A stretch of 33,398 nucleotides of DNA from Candidatus Omnitrophota bacterium (GTDB lineage: Bacteria; Omnitrophota; Gorgyraeia; Gygaellales; Profunditerraquicolaceae). Below are positions 15,871 to 22,907 of this stretch, piece after piece. Positions within the stretch are counted from its first letter, which is position 1. Each line of letters opens with the position of its first letter. The notes beneath the pieces are model-generated. The model was not told the origin of the DNA. It did not search any database and worked only from the letters and a program-made list of their open reading frames with translations. The stretch covers positions 1 to 33,398 of the forward strand of contig QZKA01000023.1 of the NCBI GenBank assembly GCA_003598135.1, given 5' to 3'. The position numbers were made by a program, and so were the translations under genes.

Positions 15871-15925
15871 GCGGCGCACAACGCCGAACACACTCAATAC
15901 ACAATACTCTATACTCAATACGAAT
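15871..15925. repeat. CTATACTCA-type repeat arm abutting the hisA start codon
   Basis: This 55-bp segment ends in ACTCTATACTCAATACGAAT directly before the hisA ATG. It resembles the right arm of the hairpin before recA (9011-9035) and the segment before trpE (18552-18611). TATACT at 15910-15915 resembles a -10 box placed 10 nt before the ATG, but no matching -35 is seen. No Shine-Dalgarno precedes hisA. Confidence 0.7.
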
Positions 15926-16654
15926 ATGTTGATTATTCCCGCAATAGACCTACAAAACGGCAAAGTAGTGCGGCTCTATAGGGGCCGAGGCAGAGCCAAG
16001 GTATATTCCTTGCATCCCGCAGAAGTGGCCAGGGAATGGGTAAGGCAGGGTGCGCGCTTGCTGCACGTGGTTGATCTTGACGGAGCAATGAGCGGGAGGA
16101 TAAAAAATATCCGGGCATTAAGAAGCATTGTACGTACGGTGAGTGTACCCGTGCAATTCGGCGGCGGAGTAAGGGATATGCGCACTATTGTGCGTTTACT
16201 CAGGCTTGGTGTCCGCAGGGTTATCCTCGGGACAAAGGCAGTAGAGGATAGCGTATTTTTGGAAAAAGCGCTTAAGAAATTTGCAGGAAAGCTTGCAGTG
16301 GGCGTTGATGCCGAAGCCGGCAAGATACGGATCAAGGGCTGGAAGTCTTCTGCGGGAAGCAGGACCCTGCGTGCCTTTGTCAGGTCCTTAAGAGAATCGG
16401 GCCTGACGCGCCTGATTTATACGGATATCGCTAAAGACGGGGCCCTGGAAGGGCCGAATATAAAAGGGATTGCCGCTGTGCTTAAGGGCTCGAGGATGAA
16501 AGTTATTGCCTCAGGTGGTTTCTCAAGCCTAGACGACATAAAAAAGGTAAAGTCGTTGACGAGAGAGGGACTTGAGGGTATTATTGTTGGAAAGGCGTTG
16601 TATGAAAAGAGGTTTACTCTTAAGGCTGCTGTGCAGGTTTTAAAAAGGAGGTAG
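15926..16654 (+). CDS. hisA: ProFAR isomerase (HisA)
   Basis: A 242-residue TIM barrel catalysing the Amadori rearrangement of ProFAR to PRFAR. Asp8 in IPAIDLQNGKVVRLYRG and Asp128 in AVGVDAEAGKI match the catalytic pair. Phosphate-binding loops are FGGGVRD (78-84) and IASGGFSS, with YTDIAKDGALEGPN (165-178) as the family signature. The protein is unusually rich in Arg and Lys. It has no ribosome-binding site; its ATG sits exactly at the end of an intergenic repeat, suggesting a very short leader or re-initiation. The next gene begins after 3 bp. Confidence 0.97.
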   Translation: MLIIPAIDLQNGKVVRLYRGRGRAKVYSLHPAEVAREWVRQGARLLHVVDLDGAMSGRIKNIRALRSIVRTVSVPVQFGGGVRDMRTIVRLLRLGVRRVILGTKAVEDSVFLEKALKKFAGKLAVGVDAEAGKIRIKGWKSSAGSRTLRAFVRSLRESGLTRLIYTDIAKDGALEGPNIKGIAAVLKGSRMKVIASGGFSSLDDIKKVKSLTREGLEGIIVGKALYEKRFTLKAAVQVLKRR

Positions 16655-16657
16655 GCG

Positions 16658-17098
16658 ATGGTTAAGAGGGGATTGGCAGTAGCGATGGTACTTTTCTTTT
16701 TTGTTTCATTGAGCGGGTGTGCTACCTCAGCAAGGCAAAAAGATCTGGAAATCCAGAGATTACGCAACCAGGTGTCAGTATTGCAGACGCAGTTGGATCA
16801 GCGGCAAGAAGAAACCGCCGTTGCCAGGTCAGCGGTAAAACCGAAAGTGGTTTCTATGCCGATGCGCTCGTCAAAAAAGGTTATCGGTGAAGCCAAGTTA
16901 AGGCCGTCGATAAAACAGGTACAGATCGCACTGAAGAATGCGGGGTATTACTCGGGCGCAATAGACGGAAAGCTGGGTTCGCAAACGCGTGATGCAATAA
17001 AGGCGTTTCAGAGAGCGAACAACCTTTTGGCTGACGGAAGGGTCGGGAAGAAAACCTGGTCACTATTGAGAGGTCATCTATACAAAAAAGTCAAATAA
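16658..17098 (+). CDS. lipoprotein with C-terminal peptidoglycan-binding (PG_binding_1) domain
   Basis: A 146-residue secreted protein. The signal peptide [21 protein letters not shown] ends in a lipobox (LSGC) with Cys21 as the lipidation site. A short coiled coil (about 28-55: [20 protein letters not shown]) and a basic linker follow. Residues about 81-138 form a peptidoglycan-binding fold with [34 protein letters not shown] and [12 protein letters not shown]. It probably sits in the outer membrane and holds on to the cell wall. It has a strong AAGGAGG ribosome site, lies 3 bp after hisA, and shares the TAATG junction with hisF. An envelope gene inside a histidine operon is unusual. Confidence 0.9.
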   Translation: MVKRGLAVAMVLFFFVSLSGCATSARQKDLEIQRLRNQVSVLQTQLDQRQEETAVARSAVKPKVVSMPMRSSKKVIGEAKLRPSIKQVQIALKNAGYYSGAIDGKLGSQTRDAIKAFQRANNLLADGRVGKKTWSLLRGHLYKKVK

Positions 17099-17871
17099 TG
17101 CTCACTAGGAGAATTATACCCTGCCTTGATATTAAAGAGGGTAGGGTGGTTAAGGGAGTGAAATTTGTCGGTTTAAAGGATGCAGGAGACCCTGTAGAAG
17201 TCTCAAGGATCTACGATGCCCAAAAAGCCGATGAGCTTGTTTTTCTGGACATAACCGCAAGTTTTGAGAAGCGAAAAACCCTCATAGGCCTGGTTGAGGA
17301 TATCGCCAAAAACATCTTTATGCCGTTTACCGTAGGCGGAGGAATCGGCGATATCTCTGATATAAGGAGCCTGCTCAACGCCGGAGCGGACAAGGTTTCC
17401 TTGAACACCCAGGCAGTAAAAAGCCCGGAACTGATTGTACAGGCTGCATCTAAGTTTGGCAGTCAGTGTATTGTGGTTGCAATTGACGCCAGGCAATGCG
17501 TAGGTTCTGCGGATAAGGGGTTGCGTTGGGAGGTGTATATTAACGGCGGCAGGACTCCTGCCGGCATCGATGCGGTTGCCTGGGCGAGGCAAGCCTGCTC
17601 ACTTGGCGCAGGAGAGATCCTGTTGACAAGTATGGATTATGACGGGACCAAGAACGGCTATGACATCTCTCTTACCAAAAAAGTCTCCGAGGCGGTGAGC
17701 ATCCCAGTTATTGCATCAGGCGGAGCAGGTATCTTGGCGCATTTCTTTGACTGTTTTCATGAAGCCGGAGCAGATGCGTGCCTTGCTGCTTCCATTTTTC
17801 ACTATCAAGAATATAGCGTTGGCCAGGTAAAGGAGTATTTGTCTAAGAGAGGAATATCGGTGCGGTTATGA
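17098..17871 (+). CDS. hisF: imidazole glycerol phosphate synthase, cyclase subunit
   Basis: A 257-residue TIM barrel that uses HisH-derived ammonia to convert PRFAR to imidazoleglycerol phosphate and AICAR. The catalytic Asp11 ([14 protein letters not shown]) and Asp130 (VVAIDARQ) are at the exact canonical positions. VGGGIGD and IASGGAG are the phosphate-binding loops, and [15 protein letters not shown] is the usual signature. The last A of the upstream TAA is the first base of this ATG, so translation is coupled to the lipoprotein gene. hisI overlaps its end by 4 bp. Confidence 0.99.
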   Translation: MLTRRIIPCLDIKEGRVVKGVKFVGLKDAGDPVEVSRIYDAQKADELVFLDITASFEKRKTLIGLVEDIAKNIFMPFTVGGGIGDISDIRSLLNAGADKVSLNTQAVKSPELIVQAASKFGSQCIVVAIDARQCVGSADKGLRWEVYINGGRTPAGIDAVAWARQACSLGAGEILLTSMDYDGTKNGYDISLTKKVSEAVSIPVIASGGAGILAHFFDCFHEAGADACLAASIFHYQEYSVGQVKEYLSKRGISVRL

Positions 17872-18206
17872 AAAGAAAACAGCGGTCTTTCGATATCAAG
17901 GCGATGAAGTTTGACAAGAAAGGATTAATCCCGGCAATAATCCAGGATTATAAGACCAAAGAAGTGTTGATGCTTGCATATATGAATAAAGAGTCACTGC
18001 GCAGGACCATTACGCTGAACAAGACTTGTTTTTGGTCGCGCTCAAGGAAGGAATATTGGGTCAAGGGGATGACTTCGGGGCACTACCAATACGTAAAGTC
18101 AATTTCCTACGACTGTGACTCGGATGCGTTACTAATAAAGGTACGCCAGGTTGGCGTTGCCTGCCATACGGGGAACAGGTCGTGTTTTTACCGTAGAATA
18201 AAATGA
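17868..18206 (+). CDS. hisI: phosphoribosyl-AMP cyclohydrolase
   Basis: A 112-residue monofunctional HisI that opens the adenine ring of PR-AMP, the third step of histidine synthesis. The Mg site is DCDSD (82-86). The Zn cysteines are in the same motif (Cys83) and in [10 protein letters not shown] (Cys99, Cys106). [11 protein letters not shown] and [13 protein letters not shown] are also typical. There is no fused PR-ATP pyrophosphatase (HisE) domain and no hisE gene follows, so that step must be encoded elsewhere. The gene overlaps hisF by 4 bp and ends the his block. An AAGGYT repeat begins at the very next base after its stop codon. Confidence 0.98.
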   Translation: MKRKQRSFDIKAMKFDKKGLIPAIIQDYKTKEVLMLAYMNKESLRRTITLNKTCFWSRSRKEYWVKGMTSGHYQYVKSISYDCDSDALLIKVRQVGVACHTGNRSCFYRRIK

Positions 18207-18243
18207 AAGGCTGAGGTCAAGGTTAAGGCTTAGGAAGGTTAAG
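18207..18243. repeat. AAGGYT-type array directly after the hisI stop
   Basis: Units AAGGCT, GAGGTC, AAGGTT, AAGGCT and AAGGTT occupy 18207-18240, and a fragment (GAGGTTAAGG) recurs at 18335-18344. The array opens the 405-bp gene-free block 18207-18611, which holds only repeats. Any leader or promoter for trpE must lie within them. Confidence 0.75.
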
Positions 18244-18329
18244 ATCCCCGCTCACTGCGTTCGCGTGGATCAATTCGCACAGCAACTTATGTCACTGGCA
18301 AGAATACTATAGTTCCCTAAGTTGCGTGC
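18243..18329. repeat. two consecutive inverted repeats between hisI and trpE
   Basis: The first hairpin is GATCC..CGC (from 18243) pairing with GCG.GGATC (to 18271). The second pairs GCACAGCAACTTA (18277-18289) with TAAGTTGCGTGC (18318-18329), with one bulged base and a 28-nt loop. Neither is followed by a T-run. No open reading frame with coding character crosses them. Confidence 0.6.
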
Positions 18330-18376
18330 TCATTGAGGTTAAGGTAGTTAGATTAATGATAAATGTACAAAATTCC

Positions 18377-18551
18377 AATGACAAATAAAATTTCAAATTC
18401 AAAGCATCCTGCCTGCCGGCAGGCAGGTAAATCACAAATAAGCTCAAAATCCCAATCACCAAATTACCGAAACTTACCCGTTTCGGTCATTGGTCATTTG
18501 GGCATTGGGATTTATTTGGAATTTGAGTTTTGACATTTGGTATTTGTCATT
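18377..18551. repeat. 175-bp nested inverted-repeat element (MITE-like)
   Basis: Terminal 10-mers are exact inverses: AATGACAAAT (18377-18386) and ATTTGTCATT (18542-18551). Inside lie a second exact pair, AAATCCCAAT (18447-18456) with ATTGGGATTT (18504-18513), and a third, ACCGAAAC (18466-18473) with GTTTCGGT (18480-18487), around a 6-nt loop. The rest is AT-rich (AATTTGAG/CAAATTC-like) except for a GC-rich palindrome at 18408-18427. No protein is encoded. It looks like a non-autonomous repeat; target-site duplications were not identified. Confidence 0.7.
18408..18427. repeat. perfect 20-bp GC-rich palindrome
   Basis: CCTGCCTGCCGGCAGGCAGG is its own reverse complement and stands out in an AT-rich surrounding. 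It sits inside the left half of the 175-bp element, which may be a repeat inserted in a repeat, or part of the same unit. Confidence 0.85.
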
Positions 18552-18611
18552 AACGCGGTACGCATAACGCATACAGTACTCAATACTCTATACACTATAC
18601 TCACTACGAAC
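18552..18611. repeat. CTATACTCA-type repeat arm abutting the trpE start codon
   Basis: ACGCGGTACGCATAACGCAT and then CTATACTCACTACGAAC end exactly at the trpE ATG. The segment matches the right arm of the recA hairpin and the hisA segment. TATACT (18596-18601) is again 10 nt before the ATG. No Shine-Dalgarno is present. Confidence 0.7.
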
Positions 18612-20105
18612 ATGTACACTCCGACACTCAAAGAATTCTTAAAATTATCCCAGCGTTATAATGTGATTCCGGTATACAAGGAGATCGGCGCTGACCTGGA
18701 TACTCCGGTATCGTCATTTTTGAAGATTAAGAAAAACGAATATGCCTTTCTACTAGAGTCGGTAGAGGGACAGGAGAAGATTGCTCGCTATTCGTTCTTA
18801 GGGAGTAATCCTTCAGTGGTAATCAAAACAAGAGGGAGAGCGGTTGAGGTTCTGTACGAGCGCCGTACACACCTGCGGCGCTTTATCACGCAAGAGGACC
18901 CGCTTACGGAACTTAAAAAGCTCATGGAGCCCTTTAAGGCAGCACGCGTGAAGGGGCTGCCACGTTTTTACGGCGGCTTTGTTGGTTATATGGGCTACGA
19001 TTTTGTGCAATTCCTGGAGGATATTCCTTCAAGGAATAAGGATGAATTGAATGTGCCGGATTCTATTTTTATGCTCACTGAGAGCATCTTGGTATTCGAC
19101 CACGTCAATCACACGATAAAAATTATCTATAACGTGATGCTTCCCGAAGGAAGACAGCGCCTAAGCCGCTCGCAAAAAGTGCACTATTACCAGGCAGCCC
19201 TGCAGGCCATAGAAAGAATTCATGCGGATTTTAAAAATTCCCTTGTTGGGACTATTCGGGAGGAAAAAAAGCGTTGCGCAAAAAAAATAAAACCCGTTGC
19301 CAATATTACAAGGGCTCAATTTTGCCGCAGCGTACAGAAGGCCAGGAGTTATATACGTAAAGGAGATGTCATTCAGGTAGTATTGTCGCAAAGGTTTAAA
19401 GTGGCGCTGTCGAAGAAGCCTTTTGACGTATACCGTGACTTACGCAGCCTCAATCCTTCTCCCTACATGTTCTTCCTGCGGTTTAAGGAGCTGACACTAA
19501 TCGGTTCATCACCTGAAATGCTCGTCCGCTTTGAAAATAAAATTGTCGAAACCAGGCCTATTGCCGGGACAAGGCCGCGGGGCAGAGATGCAGCAATGGA
19601 TGAAAAACTTATGTTACAACTGCTCGCTGATAAAAAGGAGAAAGCAGAGCACATCATGCTCGTAGACTTAGGGAGGAATGACGTAGGAAGAGTCTGTAAA
19701 CCGGGGAAGGTCAAGGTAAACGAGTTTATGGAGATAGAGAAATATTCGCACGTGATGCATCTGGTCAGCGACATAACCGGCGTGGTAGACTCAAAATATA
19801 ACGCCTTTGATTGTTTAAAAGCATGTTTTCCTGCAGGGACTGTAACCGGAAGCCCCAAGGTCAGGGCCATGCAGATTATTGAGGAACTTGAGACTACCCG
19901 GCGCGGGCCTTATGCGGGTTGTGTGGGGTATTTCAGTTTTTCCCGCGCTATGGATACCTGTATTACGATAAGAACCATCGTAGCCAAGGGTGCACATGCG
20001 TATGTGCAGGCCGGCGCAGGAATTGTGCTGGATTCTGTCCCTGCGCGCGAGTATAATGAATCGGTGAATAAAGCCAAAGCATTAATGGAAGCAATTGCAA
20101 GATAA
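18612..20105 (+). CDS. trpE: anthranilate synthase component I
   Basis: A 497-residue TrpE that makes anthranilate from chorismate with TrpG-supplied ammonia. LLES (47-50) is the tryptophan feedback-binding motif. The catalytic part shows PYMFFLRF, GSSPEMLVRFE, ETRPIAGTRPRGR, VDLGRNDVGRV, and AGTVTGSPKVRAMQIIEELE, followed by RGPYAGCVGYF. The start at 18612 is preferred over an upstream in-frame GTG because the extra 25 codons would be translated from intergenic repeat sequence. No trpG or other trp gene follows; rpsP begins 12 bp later, so trpE stands alone here and may be co-transcribed with ribosomal and secretion genes. Aminodeoxychorismate synthase (PabB) is less likely given the full set of TrpE motifs. 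Confidence 0.95.
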   Translation: MYTPTLKEFLKLSQRYNVIPVYKEIGADLDTPVSSFLKIKKNEYAFLLESVEGQEKIARYSFLGSNPSVVIKTRGRAVEVLYERRTHLRRFITQEDPLTELKKLMEPFKAARVKGLPRFYGGFVGYMGYDFVQFLEDIPSRNKDELNVPDSIFMLTESILVFDHVNHTIKIIYNVMLPEGRQRLSRSQKVHYYQAALQAIERIHADFKNSLVGTIREEKKRCAKKIKPVANITRAQFCRSVQKARSYIRKGDVIQVVLSQRFKVALSKKPFDVYRDLRSLNPSPYMFFLRFKELTLIGSSPEMLVRFENKIVETRPIAGTRPRGRDAAMDEKLMLQLLADKKEKAEHIMLVDLGRNDVGRVCKPGKVKVNEFMEIEKYSHVMHLVSDITGVVDSKYNAFDCLKACFPAGTVTGSPKVRAMQIIEELETTRRGPYAGCVGYFSFSRAMDTCITIRTIVAKGAHAYVQAGAGIVLDSVPAREYNESVNKAKALMEAIAR

Positions 20106-20117
20106 GGAGGTACTGTA

Positions 20118-20354
20118 ATGTCTGTACGAATTCGGCTCAGAAGAATCGGAAAAAATCCCAAGAAGAAACCGCATTTTCGCATCAGCGTGTTTGATTCTCA
20201 CAAGGGGCGAGATGGAAGGTTTCTGGAAGAGATCGGCTTCTATAATCCGACCAACAAATCTATGAAGGTCAACAAGGAACGCTACGAGTATTGGGTAAGC
20301 AAAGGCGCACAGCCTTCCGAAACCGTCCGTACGCTAATTAAAAAAGGCAAATAA
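20118..20354 (+). CDS. rpsP: 30S ribosomal protein S16
   Basis: A 78-residue S16, a small-subunit assembly protein binding 16S rRNA. The N-terminus SVRIRLRRIGKNPKKKPHFRI and the motifs GRFLEEIGFYNP and RYEYWVSKGAQPSETVRTLIKK are diagnostic. AAGGAGG lies about 9 bp before the ATG. In many bacteria rpsP heads rpsP-rimM-trmD-rplS; here yajC and secDF follow instead, so that cluster is broken up. Confidence 0.98.
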   Translation: MSVRIRLRRIGKNPKKKPHFRISVFDSHKGRDGRFLEEIGFYNPTNKSMKVNKERYEYWVSKGAQPSETVRTLIKKGK

Positions 20355-20400
20355 GGCACCGCTTATTTTTAGGCTGGCCTTTTAGAACGAAGGAGGAGAA

Positions 20401-20679
20401 ATGCCGCAAGGACCTCAGATTAATCCGTTACTGAATCTTTTCCCTTTTATTTTCATATTTTTCATTTTTTATTTCATAGTTATCCGGCCGCAGAAACAGC
20501 AGGAGAAAAAACATCAGAAGATGCTCTCAAGCCTTTCCAAAAACGATGCGGTGGTAACTTCAAGCGGGATCCACGGAACTGTCGTCAACGTCAAGGATAA
20601 AACCGTAATCGTCCGGATCGACGAAAATGTAAAGATTGAACTTGAGAGAAATTGTATCGCCTGTATAAAGAAGGCGTAA
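20401..20679 (+). CDS. yajC: preprotein translocase subunit YajC
   Basis: A 92-residue SecDF-associated membrane protein. A hydrophobic, Phe/Ile-rich helix (about 12-30) leads into the signature FIVIRPQKQQEKKHQKML. A soluble domain with SGIHGTVVNVKDKTVIVRIDENVKIELER follows. It is preceded by AAGGAGGAG and lies 15 bp before secDF, the normal yajC-secD-secF order. It probably helps SecDF act on the SecYEG channel. Confidence 0.96.
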   Translation: MPQGPQINPLLNLFPFIFIFFIFYFIVIRPQKQQEKKHQKMLSSLSKNDAVVTSSGIHGTVVNVKDKTVIVRIDENVKIELERNCIACIKKA

Positions 20680-20694
20680 TCCCCGGGGCTTAAA

Positions 20695-22899
20695 ATGGCA
20701 AAAAAACTACTTATAAAGGTTTTCTTGATCGCCGGCGTTTTTGGCCTGTGTGGCTATTTTGCATTCCCGCTGCATAAGCGTATTAACCTCGGCCTTGATT
20801 TAAAGGGAGGGATGCACTTGGTTTTGAGGGTGGATACTTCGCATTTATCTGAAGAAGACAAGGTTGATGCGGTAGACAGGGCACTTGAGGTGGTCAGGAA
20901 CAGGATAGATGAATTCGGGGTGAGAGAGCCTTCGATCCAGAAGCAGGGGGTTGATGAAATAGTGGTTCAGCTGCCGGGTATTACCGACAGGCAGCGCGCT
21001 ATTGATTTAATCGGCCAGACAGCGCTCCTTGAATTTAAGCTTGTCCAGACCGATTCTGCAAAGCTTAAAAGCGCATTGGAAGGCAATGTTCTTGAGGGAT
21101 ACGAATTAAAGTATGCCCAGGAAGATGACGAGCCGGTATTGCTCGAGAAAAAACCCGTGCTTACTGGCGAGGCAGTAGCAAACGCGAGCGTACAATTCAG
21201 CCAAAGCGCATTCAATCAGCCCGTTGTCGCTTTAAAGTTTAATGCGAAAGGCGCCAAAATTTTTGCAGAGGTGACTGCTGCTCATGTAGGAAGGCGCCTT
21301 GCGATTGTCCTTGACGGCAAGGTTAAGTCAGCTCCCCGTATCAAGGAAGCCATTCCTTCGGGAGAAGGTATTATTACGGGAAGATTTACCGTCGAGCAGG
21401 CCCAGGATTTGGCAATAGTGCTCAGGGCGGGTTCTTTGCCTGCCCCCATCTATATTGAAGAGGAAAGGACTATCGGCCCACTCCTCGGGCAGGATTCAAT
21501 CGCAAAAGGCATCAAGGCAAGCCTTATAGGCAGCGCGTTAGTACTTGTGTTCATGGCATCATATTATCTCATTGCAGGACTTGTTGCAGATATTGCGCTT
21601 GTCCTCAACCTGCTGATGATTTTAGGGGGATTAGGGATGCTGCCGGTCCTTTTCCCCGGTATTTCCGCAACGCTCACCCTGCCAGGTATTGCCGGTATCG
21701 TACTATCTCTAGGTATGGCGGTTGATGCCAACGTATTGATTAACGAGCGTATCAGGGAAGAGCTTTCTGCGGGAAGGAATCTGGCGGTTGCCATAAGCAA
21801 CGGCTATTCCCGGGCATTTAGCGCAATCTTTGATTCAAACCTTACTACTCTCATAGCGGCGTTCTTGTTATTTCAGTTTGGCACCGGCCCAATCAGGGGT
21901 TTTGCGGTTACCCTGACCATTGGTATCATCGCTAGCATGTTCACCGCGATTGTGGTAACAAGGACCATATTTGAGCTTTTATTGAAATTCGGCCGCTTAA
22001 AGTCTCTGCCAATGCTTAAGTTTATGAAAGAGACCAGGTTCGATTTCATAGGAAAAAGAAAGATCTTCTACGCGATCTCGCTCATCGTGATTCTTGTCGG
22101 GCTTTTTTCATTTTTCGCAAAAGGAAAACAGGCATACGGTATTGATTTTGCCGGCGGACAATTACAGGAATACAGTTTTAAGAACCCTCCCTCGATTGAT
22201 AAGGTAAGGTCTATTATGAAGGAATTGAACCTTGCCGATGCGTCCATCCAGCAATTCAGGGAAAATCCGAAGGTGCTGCTCATAAGGACTGCTGAGGATA
22301 CAAGCCAGGTAACGCTTGAGAAACTCAAAGAGACTTTTCCTCAAGAAGAGATACAGATTTTAAGGATTGAGCACGTAGGGCCTGTTGCCGGGAGGCATTT
22401 GAAAACCAAGGCTATCTATGCGCTTTTATGGTCGCTGACAGGCATCCTCGGCTATGTGGTATTAAGGTTTAAGCACTTCAATTTTGCGGCGGCAGGCGTT
22501 ATTGCGCTTTTCCATGATGTATTGGTGGCCCTGGGTTTCTTGGCCCTGACCAACCGCCAGATAGATTTGTTAAGCATCACTGCGTTCTTGACGATAGCCG
22601 GTTACTCTATCAACGACACTATTGTTATCTACGATAGGGTCAGGGAGAACAGCCGTATCTTAAGAAAGAAGAGCCTGTATGAGCTTATCAATATAAGCGT
22701 GAACCAGACCTTGAGCAGGACAATCTTGACCTCCGGCGTAACGTTGTTTGTGGTAGTGGCGATTATGTTCTACGGGGGAGAGGTTTTGAGTAATTTTGCC
22801 TTTACCTTATTCGTAGGATTTATATCCGGGGTCTATTCTACCGTGTATATCGCCTCACCCCTGGTGCTTGCCTGGCAGGACAGAAAATCCTCGCTGTAA
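20695..22899 (+). CDS. secDF: fused protein-export membrane protein SecDF
   Basis: A single 734-residue chain joining SecD and SecF, which use proton motive force to pull secreted proteins through the membrane. The SecD half has an N-terminal helix, NLGLDLKGGMHL (31-42), the periplasmic domain, and five further helices including the conserved GMAVDANVLINERIREE (340-356). SecF begins near residue 445 (TRFDFIGKRKIFYAIS). It contains YGIDFAGGQLQEY (481-493) and the NDTIVIYDRVREN helix. About twelve membrane segments are expected. The fusion is seen in several phyla. An Mfd-like gene starts 8 bp after it. Confidence 0.97.
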   Translation: MAKKLLIKVFLIAGVFGLCGYFAFPLHKRINLGLDLKGGMHLVLRVDTSHLSEEDKVDAVDRALEVVRNRIDEFGVREPSIQKQGVDEIVVQLPGITDRQRAIDLIGQTALLEFKLVQTDSAKLKSALEGNVLEGYELKYAQEDDEPVLLEKKPVLTGEAVANASVQFSQSAFNQPVVALKFNAKGAKIFAEVTAAHVGRRLAIVLDGKVKSAPRIKEAIPSGEGIITGRFTVEQAQDLAIVLRAGSLPAPIYIEEERTIGPLLGQDSIAKGIKASLIGSALVLVFMASYYLIAGLVADIALVLNLLMILGGLGMLPVLFPGISATLTLPGIAGIVLSLGMAVDANVLINERIREELSAGRNLAVAISNGYSRAFSAIFDSNLTTLIAAFLLFQFGTGPIRGFAVTLTIGIIASMFTAIVVTRTIFELLLKFGRLKSLPMLKFMKETRFDFIGKRKIFYAISLIVILVGLFSFFAKGKQAYGIDFAGGQLQEYSFKNPPSIDKVRSIMKELNLADASIQQFRENPKVLLIRTAEDTSQVTLEKLKETFPQEEIQILRIEHVGPVAGRHLKTKAIYALLWSLTGILGYVVLRFKHFNFAAAGVIALFHDVLVALGFLALTNRQIDLLSITAFLTIAGYSINDTIVIYDRVRENSRILRKKSLYELINISVNQTLSRTILTSGVTLFVVVAIMFYGGEVLSNFAFTLFVGFISGVYSTVYIASPLVLAWQDRKSSL

Positions 22900-22907
22900 G
22901 CCTCTCA

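Noticed and set aside
18537..18611. N-terminal extension of trpE from an upstream GTG
   Set aside because: The extra 25 codons are the intergenic repeat read in frame, which has close copies in non-coding positions before recA and hisA; TrpE alignment begins at 18612.
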